NCBI GenBank assembly: GCA_030613045.1
Contig: JAUWMS010000193.1
Location: 1 to 5,893 of the forward strand
Direction of reading: 5' to 3'
Length of the DNA stretch: 5,893 bases
Source: Candidatus Latescibacterota bacterium
Lineage (GTDB): Bacteria; Latescibacterota; 4484-107
Below, in pieces: positions 1 to 5,654 of the stretch (position 1 is its first letter; every line of letters starts with the position of its first letter). The translations under genes were made by a program, and so were the position numbers. The notes beneath the pieces are model-generated. The model had not been told where the DNA came from and searched no databases. It saw only the letters and a list, made by a program, of their open reading frames with translations.

Positions 1-1
1 G

Positions 2-160
2 ATCCGGACGATTGTGGTGAAGGACGGCAAAGCGTACGTCCAGGCTGGTGCGGGGATCGTGGCGGATTCCGATCCGGAGCGGGAGTTCGAGGAGACGGTG
101 CATAAGGCGAGGGCGATGGTGCGGGCGATTGAGATGGCGGAACGGCATGGTGAATGGTGA
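2..160 (+). CDS. trpE: Anthranilate synthase component I, C-terminal end (partial)
   Basis: Only the last 52 codons are present; the gene enters from the left edge in the frame beginning at base 2 and stops at TGA 158-160. The translation contains [20 protein letters not shown] followed by PEREFEET, the conserved end of the chorismate-binding domain shared by TrpE and relatives. It finishes with a helical tail ending MAERHGEW. TrpE converts chorismate to anthranilate using ammonia delivered by TrpG. The partner gene trpG starts 67 bases downstream, which favours TrpE over PabB or isochorismate synthase. The last residues (GEW) and the stop are encoded by heptamer repeat units that begin at 149, so the native tail probably ended near ERH. 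The start, the N-terminal Trp-binding region and any leader or attenuator lie outside the window. Confidence 0.93.
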   Translation: MRTIVVKDGKAYVQAGAGIVADSDPEREFEETVHKARAMVRAIEMAERHGEW

Positions 161-213
161 TTGGTTAATTGGTGATTGGTAAACCACTCACCCGCCACCA
201 CTCACCACTCACC
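149..213. repeat. Heptamer array and foldback between trpE and trpG
   Basis: Forward units GGTGAAT (149-155), GGTGATT (156-162), GGTTAAT (163-169) and GGTGATT (171-177) are followed by inverse units ACTCACC at 186-192, 200-206 and 207-213. Bases 149-162 can pair with 200-213 at 12 of 14 positions, and 171-180 is complementary to 183-192 at 9 of 10. The whole stretch can therefore fold back on itself. It contains the trpE stop and ends immediately before the trpG ribosome binding site. The repeat structure is directly visible; any role in mRNA stability or translation is inference. Confidence 0.85.
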
Positions 214-220
214 AAAGAGG
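214..220 (+). promoter_or_regulatory. Ribosome binding site of trpG, deciding a TTG start
   Basis: AAAGAGG lies 7 bases before TTG 228. The next in-frame candidate, ATG 237, would be 16 bases away, which is too far. The family N-terminus [11 protein letters not shown] also fits the TTG start. Confidence 0.7.
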
Positions 221-227
221 TTTTATC

Positions 228-797
228 TTGATTCTAATGATTGACAATTACGATTCGTTCACGTATAATCTGGTGCAATATTTGGGAGAGCTTGGGGCCA
301 AGCTTGAGGTGCATCGGAACGATAAAATCACATTAGAGAAGATCGAGGAAATGGTGCCGGAGCGGATCGTGATTTCGCCGGGGCCGTGTACGCCGAAGGA
401 GGCGGGGATTTCCGTGGAGGTGATTCGACGTTTTGCGGGACGAATTCCGATTCTGGGCGTGTGTCTCGGGCATCAGTGCATGGGAGAAGCGTTCGGGGGA
501 ACGGTGGTGCGTGCGCCCTATCTGATGCACGGGAAGACGTCGGAGATCTTTCACGATGGCCGGACGATCTATGAGGGGATCGAAAGTCCGTTTGTGGCCA
601 CGCGCTATCATTCGCTGATCGTGGAGCGGAAAACGTTGCCGGATTGTTTTGAGATTTCGGCGGAGACAAAGGATGGGATCATTATGGGGTTGCGGCATAA
701 GGATTGCAACATGGAAGGCGTGCAGTTTCATCCGGAGGCCATTTTGACGAAGTCGGGAAAACGGTTGTTGGGGAATTTTTTGAAACGTGAAACGTAA
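228..797 (+). CDS. trpG: Anthranilate synthase component II (glutamine amidotransferase)
   Basis: A 189-residue class I glutamine amidotransferase that hydrolyses glutamine and passes ammonia to TrpE for anthranilate synthesis. It opens with [19 protein letters not shown], the signature N-terminus of TrpG/PabA. PGPCTP at 51-56 is the conserved early loop. The nucleophile C79 sits in GVCLGHQ, and the rest of the triad is H168 and E170 in [14 protein letters not shown] at 100-107 is also typical. Length is normal for the family. The TTG start is chosen because of the ribosome binding site at 214-220. The final residues KRET and the stop TAA are encoded by ACGTGAA-type heptamers. TrpG and PabA cannot be separated by sequence alone and one protein may serve both p-aminobenzoate and tryptophan synthesis, but its place between trpE and trpD makes the tryptophan role secure. 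Confidence 0.96.
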   Translation: MILMIDNYDSFTYNLVQYLGELGAKLEVHRNDKITLEKIEEMVPERIVISPGPCTPKEAGISVEVIRRFAGRIPILGVCLGHQCMGEAFGGTVVRAPYLMHGKTSEIFHDGRTIYEGIESPFVATRYHSLIVERKTLPDCFEISAETKDGIIMGLRHKDCNMEGVQFHPEAILTKSGKRLLGNFLKRET

Positions 798-799
798 AA
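781..799 (+). repeat. Short heptamer run ending trpG
   Basis: Units ACGTGAA (785-791) and ACGTAAA (792-798) give stop triplets at 781, 788 and 795, seven bases apart and so one in each frame; the third ends trpG. The 14-base string CGTGAAACGTAAAA at 786-799 recurs exactly at 4063-4076, at the end of trpC. Confidence 0.75.
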
Positions 800-810
800 A
801 AAAGACTCCA

Positions 811-959
811 CCACGGAATTTCACGGAAGTACACCGAAAGGGGTTTTTTCGTTTTATCCGTGTTTTTTTGCATTTATCCGTGGTTATCTTTTCGCTTTTT
901 CCGTGGTTATCCGTGGTGAGATTCTCGGTGTTCTCAGCGGTCTCAGCGTGCTCTGCGGT
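811..959. repeat. Composite array of about 10-base units between trpG and trpD
   Basis: There are three parts. First, CACGGAA-type units stand exactly 10 bases apart at 813, 823 and 833 (the last reads CACCGAA). Second come inverse units ATCCGTG at 856 and 876, TTCCGTGG at 899-906 and ATCCGTGG at 909-916; ACCACGGAA 811-819 is the exact reverse complement of 899-907, so a foldback is possible. Third, a run of TTCTCGGTG, TTCTCAGCGG, TCTCAGCGTG and CTCTGCGGT fills 922-959. This kind of array is dispersed in many environmental bacterial genomes and, when translated, gives low-complexity false proteins. Here the frame of trpD stays open across it, but nothing suggests it is translated. Confidence 0.8.
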
Positions 960-970
960 AAAATATTCGA

Positions 971-976
971 AGGAGG
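971..976 (+). promoter_or_regulatory. Ribosome binding site of trpD, deciding the ATG start
   Basis: AGGAGG, a near-consensus Shine-Dalgarno sequence, lies 5 bases before ATG 982. It rules against the longer in-frame reading from GTG 787, which would translate repeat DNA. Confidence 0.85.
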
Positions 977-981
977 GTATC

Positions 982-1995
982 ATGATTCGGGAGGCAATTT
1001 CGAAGGTATTGACGGGGATGGATTTGACGCGGGAGGAATCGGTTGAGGTGATGCAGGAGATTATGGGGGGAGAGGCCACGGATGCGCAGATCGCGGCGTT
1101 TCTGGTGGGCTTGCGCTCGAAGGGAGAAACGGTGGAGGAAATCGCGGGTTCCGCGGAGGTGATGCGGGAGAAGGCGACGCGGGTGCGGACGAAGCATAAG
1201 GTGGTTCTGGATACCTGCGGGACCGGAGGAGACGGGGCAGGCACGTTCAATATCTCGACGACGGCGGCGTTCGTGGTGGCCGGAGCGGGGATTTGCGTGG
1301 CAAAACACGGCAATCGCTCGGTGTCGTCTCAGTGCGGGTCCGCGGATGTGCTGAAGGCCTTGGGCGTGAATATCGAAATTTCGCCGGAGCAGGTGGGACG
1401 CTGTCTCGACGAGGTGGGGAGCGGTTTTTTGTTTGCGCCGATGCTGCACGGCGCGATGAAATATGCCATCGGGCCGAGGCGGGAAATCGGGGTGCGGACG
1501 ATCTTCAATGTGCTGGGACCGCTGACGAATCCGGCCGGGGCGTCGCATCAGTTGATCGGAGTGTATAGCCGGGCGTTGACGCCAGTGATCGCGGAGGTCT
1601 TAAATTCGCTGGGCACGGAGCGGGCGATGGTGGTGCACGGTTCGGACGGGCTGGATGAGATCACGGTGACCGGGGAGAGTTTCTTGTCCATTTTGGTGGA
1701 CGGCGAGGTGTGGAGTTCGAAGGTTTCGCCGGAGGAGCTTGGGTTTGAGCTGGCCGATCCGAAGACGCTTTTGGGCGGCACGGCTGAGGAAAACGCGCGG
1801 ATTACACAGGATATATTAAGCGGCAGGGAACAGGGCCCCAAACGGGACGTGACGCTGTTGAACGCGGCCGCGGCGATCGTGGTGAGTGCGAAGGCGCACA
1901 ATTTCGAGCAGGGAATCGAGATGGCACGGGAGGCGCTGGATTCGGGAGCGGCCCTCAAGAAGCTGGAGATGCTGAAGGCGGCAAGCCATTCGTGA
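982..1995 (+). CDS. trpD: Anthranilate phosphoribosyltransferase
   Basis: A 337-residue enzyme that joins anthranilate to PRPP, giving N-(5'-phosphoribosyl)anthranilate. An N-terminal helical part (about 1-70) carries the usual DAQIAAFLVGLRSKGET segment. The PRPP-binding glycine loop is GTGGD at 80-84. KHGNR is at 108-112, FNVLGPLTNP at 175-184 and the metal-binding stretch HGSDGLDE at 219-226 (D225, E226). Length and motif order match the standalone TrpD family, with no fused TrpG domain. The start is the ATG behind AGGAGG at 971-976. Alanine is mostly encoded by GCG (by hand about 25 GCG to 8 GCC), unlike the next gene. The stop TGA at 1993-1995 is part of the first unit of a GTGATTG heptamer array. 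Confidence 0.97.
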   Translation: MIREAISKVLTGMDLTREESVEVMQEIMGGEATDAQIAAFLVGLRSKGETVEEIAGSAEVMREKATRVRTKHKVVLDTCGTGGDGAGTFNISTTAAFVVAGAGICVAKHGNRSVSSQCGSADVLKALGVNIEISPEQVGRCLDEVGSGFLFAPMLHGAMKYAIGPRREIGVRTIFNVLGPLTNPAGASHQLIGVYSRALTPVIAEVLNSLGTERAMVVHGSDGLDEITVTGESFLSILVDGEVWSSKVSPEELGFELADPKTLLGGTAEENARITQDILSGREQGPKRDVTLLNAAAAIVVSAKAHNFEQGIEMAREALDSGAALKKLEMLKAASHS

Positions 1996-2022
1996 TTGGT
2001 GAGTGGTGAGTGGTGATTGGTG
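1992..2022 (+). repeat. GTGAKTG heptamer array overlapping the trpD stop
   Basis: Four units in perfect 7-base phase (GTGATTG 1992, GTGAGTG 1999, GTGAGTG 2006, GTGATTG 2013) are followed by a partial GTG. TGA occurs at 1993, 2000, 2007 and 2014, covering all three frames. The first is the trpD stop. No inverse array follows directly, unlike in the trpE-trpG spacer. Confidence 0.85.
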
Positions 2023-2077
2023 CCTCTTCTGGAGCCTCCCGAGAAAGAACAACCTTTCGTACGTATTGGAAGCGAAT

Positions 2078-2914
2078 ATGTCTACAAACGGAAACAAAGC
2101 CTGTCGTTTAATCAGCAGGACGGCGGATGCCGCCTATGGGGATCCCGGAGCCACGAGGATCGTCCGGGTCGGCGACGTGGCCGTCGGCGGGACACGGCCT
2201 GTGATCATTGCCGGGCCATGCGCGGTGGAAAGCCGGGAGCAGACCATGGAGATCGCGCGCGCGGTCCGGGAAGCCGGGTGTGATATGCTGCGGGGCGGCG
2301 CGTATAAGCCCCGAACCAGCCCGTACGACTTCCAGGGATTGGGAGAAGAAGGACTGAAAATTCTGTCCGAGGCAAAGGCCCGGACCGGCTTGCCCATTGT
2401 GACGGAAGTGATAGACACCCGGCAGGTGGCGCTCGTGGCCGCTTATGCCGATGTGCTTCAGATTGGATCGCGGAATATGCAGAATTTCCCCCTGTTGACG
2501 GAGGTGGGACGAACCGGCAAGCCGGTGCTTCTGAAGCGCGGTATCACGGCTACCTTGACGGAGTGGCTTTGCGCGGCGGAGTATATCGCCAAAGAGGGCA
2601 ACCTAAATATCATCCTGTGCGAACGAGGCGTTCGGACCGCGATGAGTGGCCAGTACGACCGCTTCACCCTGGACCTGAACGTGATCGGGGCCGTCAAAGA
2701 GCAAACCTTTCTTCCGATCGTGGTGGATCCAAGCCACAGCAGCGGCGCCCGGAATCGGGTTCCGAATGCCGCCAAAGCAGGGATCGTCTGCGGCGCGCAC
2801 GGCCTGATGATCGAGGTCATCGGGGAGCACACCGATCCTTCCACGATCCTATGCGACGGCGCCCAGGGCATCCGTCCTTCCATGTTGAGGCGCATACTCT
2901 CAGATCTCAGATAA
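2078..2914 (+). CDS. aroF: 3-deoxy-7-phosphoheptulonate (DAHP) synthase, short class I beta type
   Basis: A 278-residue enzyme condensing PEP and erythrose 4-phosphate, the entry step to chorismate. Family motifs in order: [10 protein letters not shown] (43-52, metal ligand C48), [16 protein letters not shown] (72-87), QIGSRNMQN (128-136), LLKRG (151-155), ILCERG (179-184), DPSHSSG (217-223, metal ligand H220), E246 in LMIEV, and D260. This is the KDO8P synthase-like subclass. The barrel starts near residue 40, so there is no room for the N-terminal ferredoxin-like/ACT domain or chorismate mutase domain that gives feedback control in longer relatives; from this I infer a weakly regulated enzyme. 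The start ATG 2078 has only a weak GGAAG at 2068-2072; an in-frame opening from GTG 2003 would translate repeat DNA. Codon use differs from trpD: about 16 GCC to 10 GCG, and ACC exceeds ACG. It sits between trpD and trpC. Confidence 0.94.
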   Translation: MSTNGNKACRLISRTADAAYGDPGATRIVRVGDVAVGGTRPVIIAGPCAVESREQTMEIARAVREAGCDMLRGGAYKPRTSPYDFQGLGEEGLKILSEAKARTGLPIVTEVIDTRQVALVAAYADVLQIGSRNMQNFPLLTEVGRTGKPVLLKRGITATLTEWLCAAEYIAKEGNLNIILCERGVRTAMSGQYDRFTLDLNVIGAVKEQTFLPIVVDPSHSSGARNRVPNAAKAGIVCGAHGLMIEVIGEHTDPSTILCDGAQGIRPSMLRRILSDLR

Positions 2915-2962
2915 CGATTAGGTGCGCGTTTGTAATTTTCTGGACAAAATTATTTTCCAATT

Positions 2963-3029
2963 AGGAAACCAGGAAGCGAGGAGAAAAGCAATCCCTCCGC
3001 AATGTGCCATAGCCTTCTCCTGGTTTCCT
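2963..3029. repeat. 12-base perfect inverted repeat after aroF
   Basis: AGGAAACCAGGA (2963-2974) and TCCTGGTTTCCT (3018-3029) are exact reverse complements separated by 43 bases. The right arm continues as GGATTCC, so the opposite strand reads GGAATCCAGGAAACCAGGA, a wording typical of another dispersed intergenic repeat family. The long loop and lack of a T tract argue against a simple terminator. Confidence 0.65.
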
Positions 3030-3133
3030 GGATTCCTTATAAAAAACTTTCTGCGGGCTATGGTGTGATTTTATAACCTTATCTTTGCCACCTACTTACT
3101 TAGGATTTGTTGACCCAAACTGCGCCGCCCACC

Positions 3134-3219
3134 CACCAATCACCACTCACCAATCACCGTGGGGGTTGGAGGGAAAGGCTGAGGGGACGGGGACAACCAA
3201 TCACGACTCACCACTCACC
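3134..3219 (-). repeat. Inverse heptamer arrays upstream of trpC
   Basis: Block one has CACCAAT (3134), CACCACT (3141), CACCAAT (3148) and CACC (3155). Block two has AACCAAT (3195), CACGACT (3202), CACCACT (3209) and CACC (3216). These are the reverse complement of the GTGATTG/GTGAGTG units at 1992-2022. The two blocks are separated by a G-rich segment whose wording (GGGGGTTGGAGGG) resembles the G-rich run after block two, which suggests a small local duplication. Confidence 0.8.
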
Positions 3220-3245
3220 GGAAGGGTGGAGGGGAGGCGGAGAGC

Positions 3246-4067
3246 ATGACCATTCTCGATGAAATTGCGGAATATAAGCGGACCTTTGTGGCGGAATGCC
3301 AGCGGCGTGTGCCGTTGGAGGAGATTCGGAGGCGCGCGGGAGAACGGGAGCCAACACGCGATTTCGCTGGGGCGCTGAGGGCTTCGGGAATGTCGGTGAT
3401 TGCGGAGATCAAGCGACAATCGCCATCTAAGGGCGTGATCCGGACGGTCGTGGAGCCGGTGCAGGTGGCGCGTATTTATGAGACCAATGGCGCGCGGGCG
3501 ATTTCAATCTTGACAGACGAGCAGTATTTCGGAGGAAGTCTAAAGGACTTTGGCGCGGTCCGGGATGCGGTAAATCTGCCGCTGTTGCGCAAAGAGTTCG
3601 TGGTGGACGCCTATCAGATCTATGAGGCGCGGGCCGCCGGTGCGGATGCGGTTTTGCTGATCGTTTCTCTCTTGACAGAGGGGACACTAATAGATTATAT
3701 TAGCCTGACCGGAGAACTGGACTTGTCGGCATTGGTGGAGGTACATACGAGGGAGGAGTTGGACCAGGCCTTGAAAGCCGATGCCCGGATCATCGGCATC
3801 AATAACCGCAATCTCAAAACCTTCGAGACGAATCTGGAGACAACGTTCGATTTGGCGAGGGACATTCCGAAGGACCGAATTATCGTAAGCGAAAGCGGCA
3901 TCCAGTCCGGAGCGGACATCGTTCGTTTACAAACGGCCGGCGTTGACGCAGTCTTAGTCGGCGAGGCGTTGATGAGAAAGGAGGACATCGGTAGGGCCTT
4001 GAGAACATTGATCGGAGTGGAGAGATCGGGCGGTGATCAGGCGCAATTCGATCCGGAAGTTGCGTGA
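3246..4067 (+). CDS. trpC: Indole-3-glycerol phosphate synthase
   Basis: A 273-residue single-domain enzyme that closes the indole ring of 1-(o-carboxyphenylamino)-1-deoxyribulose 5-phosphate, releasing CO2 and water. It is a (beta/alpha)8 barrel with all expected catalytic residues: E54 and K56 in VIAEIKRQSPSKG (51-63), K116 in LLRKEFVVD, E165 in ALVEVHT, N186 in GINNRNL and E216/S217 in VSESGI. DAVLVGEALM at 234-243 is the usual C-terminal phosphate-binding end. It is not fused to TrpF, and no trpF follows. The start ATG 3246 follows GGGAGG at 3232-3237. The last roughly 15 residues (ERSGGDQAQFDPEVA) extend a little past the typical end. The stop TGA at 4065-4067 belongs to a GCGTGAA heptamer. 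Confidence 0.97.
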   Translation: MTILDEIAEYKRTFVAECQRRVPLEEIRRRAGEREPTRDFAGALRASGMSVIAEIKRQSPSKGVIRTVVEPVQVARIYETNGARAISILTDEQYFGGSLKDFGAVRDAVNLPLLRKEFVVDAYQIYEARAAGADAVLLIVSLLTEGTLIDYISLTGELDLSALVEVHTREELDQALKADARIIGINNRNLKTFETNLETTFDLARDIPKDRIIVSESGIQSGADIVRLQTAGVDAVLVGEALMRKEDIGRALRTLIGVERSGGDQAQFDPEVA

Positions 4068-4103
4068 AACGTAAAACGTGATGCGTGATGCGTGATGCGT
4101 GAA
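4062..4103 (+). repeat. RCGTGAW heptamer array overlapping the trpC stop
   Basis: Six units in perfect phase: GCGTGAA 4062, ACGTAAA 4069, ACGTGAT 4076, GCGTGAT 4083, GCGTGAT 4090 and GCGTGAA 4097. Stop triplets occur at 4065, 4072, 4079, 4086, 4093 and 4100, so every frame is closed twice. The first ends trpC. Confidence 0.9.
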
Positions 4104-4116
4104 GTAAGGAGAAACA

Positions 4117-4151
4117 TTCACAATTGTGAATTGTGAATTAATAATTGTTAA
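4117..4151. repeat. AATTGTG heptamers and 14-base palindrome
   Basis: Units AATTGTG 4122, AATTGTG 4129, AATTAAT 4136 and AATTGTT 4143 are in exact 7-base phase. TTCACAATTGTGAA at 4117-4130 is a perfect palindrome. It is AT-rich in a GC-rich setting. The palindrome could in principle be an operator half-site pair, but the tandem context makes it more likely part of the repeat. Confidence 0.75.
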
Positions 4152-4152
4152 C

Positions 4153-4200
4153 GCACACCGTGAAAAAGGGGTTCTCTGCGTTCTTTGCGCCTTTGCGGTG
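4153..4200. repeat. TTCTCTGCG-type array upstream of trpB2
   Basis: CACACCGTGAAAAAGGGG at 4155-4172 resembles TACACCGAAAGGGG at 831-844. It is followed by TTCTCTGCG (4172), TTCTTTGCGC (4181) and CTTTGCGGTG (4191). The same type of run lies at 922-959 before trpD. Both runs end 22-25 bases before the start codon of the next gene, just upstream of its ribosome binding site. Confidence 0.75.
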
Positions 4201-4214
4201 CGTATTCAACAGAG

Positions 4215-4219
4215 AGGAG
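4215..4219 (+). promoter_or_regulatory. Ribosome binding site of trpB2, deciding the ATG start
   Basis: AGGAG within a GAGAGGAGAG run lies 6 bases before ATG 4226. It favours this start over the in-frame TTG 4145, which lies in an AATTGTT repeat and would add 27 repeat-encoded residues. Confidence 0.8.
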
Positions 4220-4225
4220 AGAAAG

Positions 4226-5584
4226 ATGGACGAGACGAAAATCCTGCTGAGCGAGAAGGACATGCCGACGCAGTGGTACAATATTCAGGCGGACTTGCCG
4301 TTTCAGATTCCGCCGCCGCTGCATCCCGGAACGGGACAGCCGATTGGGCCGGCGGATCTGGCGCCGCTGTTTCCGATGGAGTTGATCAAGCAGGAGGTCA
4401 CCACGGAGCGTTGGATTGACATTCCCGAAGAGGTCCAGGATGTGTATAAGCTCTGGCGGCCCTCGCCGCTGTATCGGGCAAGGCGCTGGGAGAAGGCGCT
4501 GGATACGCCGGCGAAGATCTATTATAAGTGGGAGGGCGTGAGTCCTCCGGGGAGTCACAAGCCGAATACGGCGGTGCCGCAGGCATACTACAACAAGCAG
4601 GAGGGCACCAAGCGGATCGCCACGGAAACGGGCGCGGGGCAGTGGGGCAGCGCGCTGTCTTTCGCCTGCAACCTGTTCGACATCGAGTGCAAGGTGTATA
4701 TGGTGCGGATCAGCTACGACCAGAAGCCGTACCGCCGAATTTTGATGGAGACCTGGGGCGGCAAGTGCGTGCCGAGTCCGAGTCCGGATACCCAGGCGGG
4801 CCGGGATATGCTGGCGAAGGATCCAGATTCCCCGGGGAGCCTGGGTCTTGCGATCAGCGAGGCCGTGGAGGATGCGGTTTCCAGGGACGACACGCATTAC
4901 GCGTTGGGCAGCGTGTTAAATCACGTGATGCTGCATCAGACCGTGATCGGACAGGAAACGAAAAAACAATTGGAGATGGCCGGTGATTATCCGGATATTC
5001 TGATCGGATGCGTGGGCGGAGGAAGCAATTTTGCCGGATTCTTCCTGCCTTTCGTGAAGGATAAGTTGGACGGAAAGCCGACGCGGATTATCTGTGTGGA
5101 GCCGCAGGCTTGTCCGACACTGAGCCGCGCACCGTATGCGTACGATTTCGGGGACGTGGCGGGTCTGACGCCGCTGCTCAAAATGTACACGCTGGGGCAC
5201 GGATTCATCCCGCCTCCGATCCACGCGGGCGGACTGCGCTATCATGGGATGGCGCCGATTATCTGTGCGCTTTACAATCACAAGTTGTTGGAAGCGGTCG
5301 CGCTGCACCAGAACGAGGTCTTCGAGGCGGCGATCAGTTTTGCCCGTGCGGAGGGCTTCGTGGTCGCGCCGGAGACGGCTCACGCGGTGAAGACGACGAT
5401 GGACGAGGCGCTCAAGTGCAAAGAATCGGGCGAGGCGAAGGTCATTGTCTTCAATAATAGTGGGCACGGTCACTTTGATCTGGCCTCGTACGAGCGGTAT
5501 CTGTCGGGTGGTCTGAAGGATTATAGCTATCCGGAGGAGAAAATCCAGGAGGCGTTGGAGAGTCTGCCGAAGGTGTCGAGCTAA
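4226..5584 (+). CDS. trpB: Tryptophan synthase beta chain, long TrpB2 type
   Basis: A 452-residue PLP enzyme of the TrpB2 (TrpB-like) family, which condenses indole with serine to give tryptophan. The N-terminal extension of about 75 residues ([19 protein letters not shown]) and the overall length set it apart from the roughly 400-residue TrpB1. The Schiff-base lysine is K112 in [18 protein letters not shown] at 134-141 contains the catalytic glutamate E134. GGGSN at 264-268 is the PLP-phosphate loop. NNSGHGHFD at 410-418 is the family's C-terminal motif. Known TrpB2 proteins often lack the alpha-subunit contact regions of TrpB1 and may act on free indole or with a special TrpA. No trpA follows here; a terminator hairpin begins 9 bases after the stop. 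Its place at the end of a trp operon supports a real tryptophan role rather than a salvage side role. Confidence 0.93.
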   Translation: MDETKILLSEKDMPTQWYNIQADLPFQIPPPLHPGTGQPIGPADLAPLFPMELIKQEVTTERWIDIPEEVQDVYKLWRPSPLYRARRWEKALDTPAKIYYKWEGVSPPGSHKPNTAVPQAYYNKQEGTKRIATETGAGQWGSALSFACNLFDIECKVYMVRISYDQKPYRRILMETWGGKCVPSPSPDTQAGRDMLAKDPDSPGSLGLAISEAVEDAVSRDDTHYALGSVLNHVMLHQTVIGQETKKQLEMAGDYPDILIGCVGGGSNFAGFFLPFVKDKLDGKPTRIICVEPQACPTLSRAPYAYDFGDVAGLTPLLKMYTLGHGFIPPPIHAGGLRYHGMAPIICALYNHKLLEAVALHQNEVFEAAISFARAEGFVVAPETAHAVKTTMDEALKCKESGEAKVIVFNNSGHGHFDLASYERYLSGGLKDYSYPEEKIQEALESLPKVSS

Positions 5585-5593
5585 GTCGCTCAA

Positions 5594-5628
5594 AACCTCC
5601 CGCGGGTTTCGGCAACCCGCGGGAGGTT
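5594..5628 (+). terminator. Hairpin terminator after trpB2
   Basis: AACCTCCCGCGGGTT (5594-5608) pairs perfectly with AACCCGCGGGAGGTT (5614-5628) around a TCGGC loop: 15 base pairs, mostly GC. It is followed by GTTCATTTT, an interrupted T tract, so it is a strong hairpin with a mediocre tail. The A run before the left arm (5592-5595) is typical of intrinsic terminators. It most likely ends the trp transcript. Confidence 0.85.
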
Positions 5629-5654
5629 GTTCATTTTGGAGAGAAGGTGTGTCT

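Larger units (their letters stand above)
2915..3245. other. Gene-free spacer between aroF and trpC
   Basis: I see no credible coding region in these 331 bases. From left to right it holds an AT-richer stretch (2930-2962), a 12-base inverted repeat with arms 2963-2974 and 3018-3029, another AT-rich stretch (3035-3120), two blocks of inverse heptamers (3134-3158 and 3195-3219), and a purine-rich run carrying the trpC ribosome binding site. GGGAGG at 3232-3237 lies 8 bases before ATG 3246. A promoter for trpC-trpB2 could sit in the AT-rich part, but no pair of -35 and -10 boxes is convincing. Confidence 0.75.

Noticed and set aside
161..227. Attenuator or leader peptide between trpE and trpG
   Set aside because: There is no short reading frame with tryptophan codons and no terminator/antiterminator pair; the structure is explained by the heptamer foldback.
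333..1313. Long open frame on the minus strand across trpG, the spacer and trpD
   Set aside because: It lies opposite two clear genes, and its middle is the translation of the repeat array (runs such as AEHAETAENTE), a known kind of false protein. It is a shadow of the GC-rich coding strand.
2963..3029. Intrinsic terminator after aroF
   Set aside because: The stem arms are 43 bases apart and no T tract follows the right arm directly, so termination is not supported.
3048..3078. Possible promoter with TTTCTG and TATAAC 17-18 bases apart upstream of trpC
   Set aside because: The -35 match is poor and the region is simply AT-rich; without a second line of evidence it cannot be called.
4145..4152. 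GTTAAC core resembling the centre of a TrpR operator
   Set aside because: The flanking CTAG half-sites of the known operator are missing, and the site is inside a heptamer array within the operon, not at its promoter.
149..4200. CRISPR-like reading of the repeated units
   Set aside because: Units are 7 or about 10 bases in direct tandem with no spacers of constant length and no cas genes.
4126..4419. Possible small + strand gene starting MNCELIIVN
   Set aside because: The start lies in the AATTGTG heptamers and the rest overlaps trpB2 in another frame; it is repeat translation plus a shadow frame.
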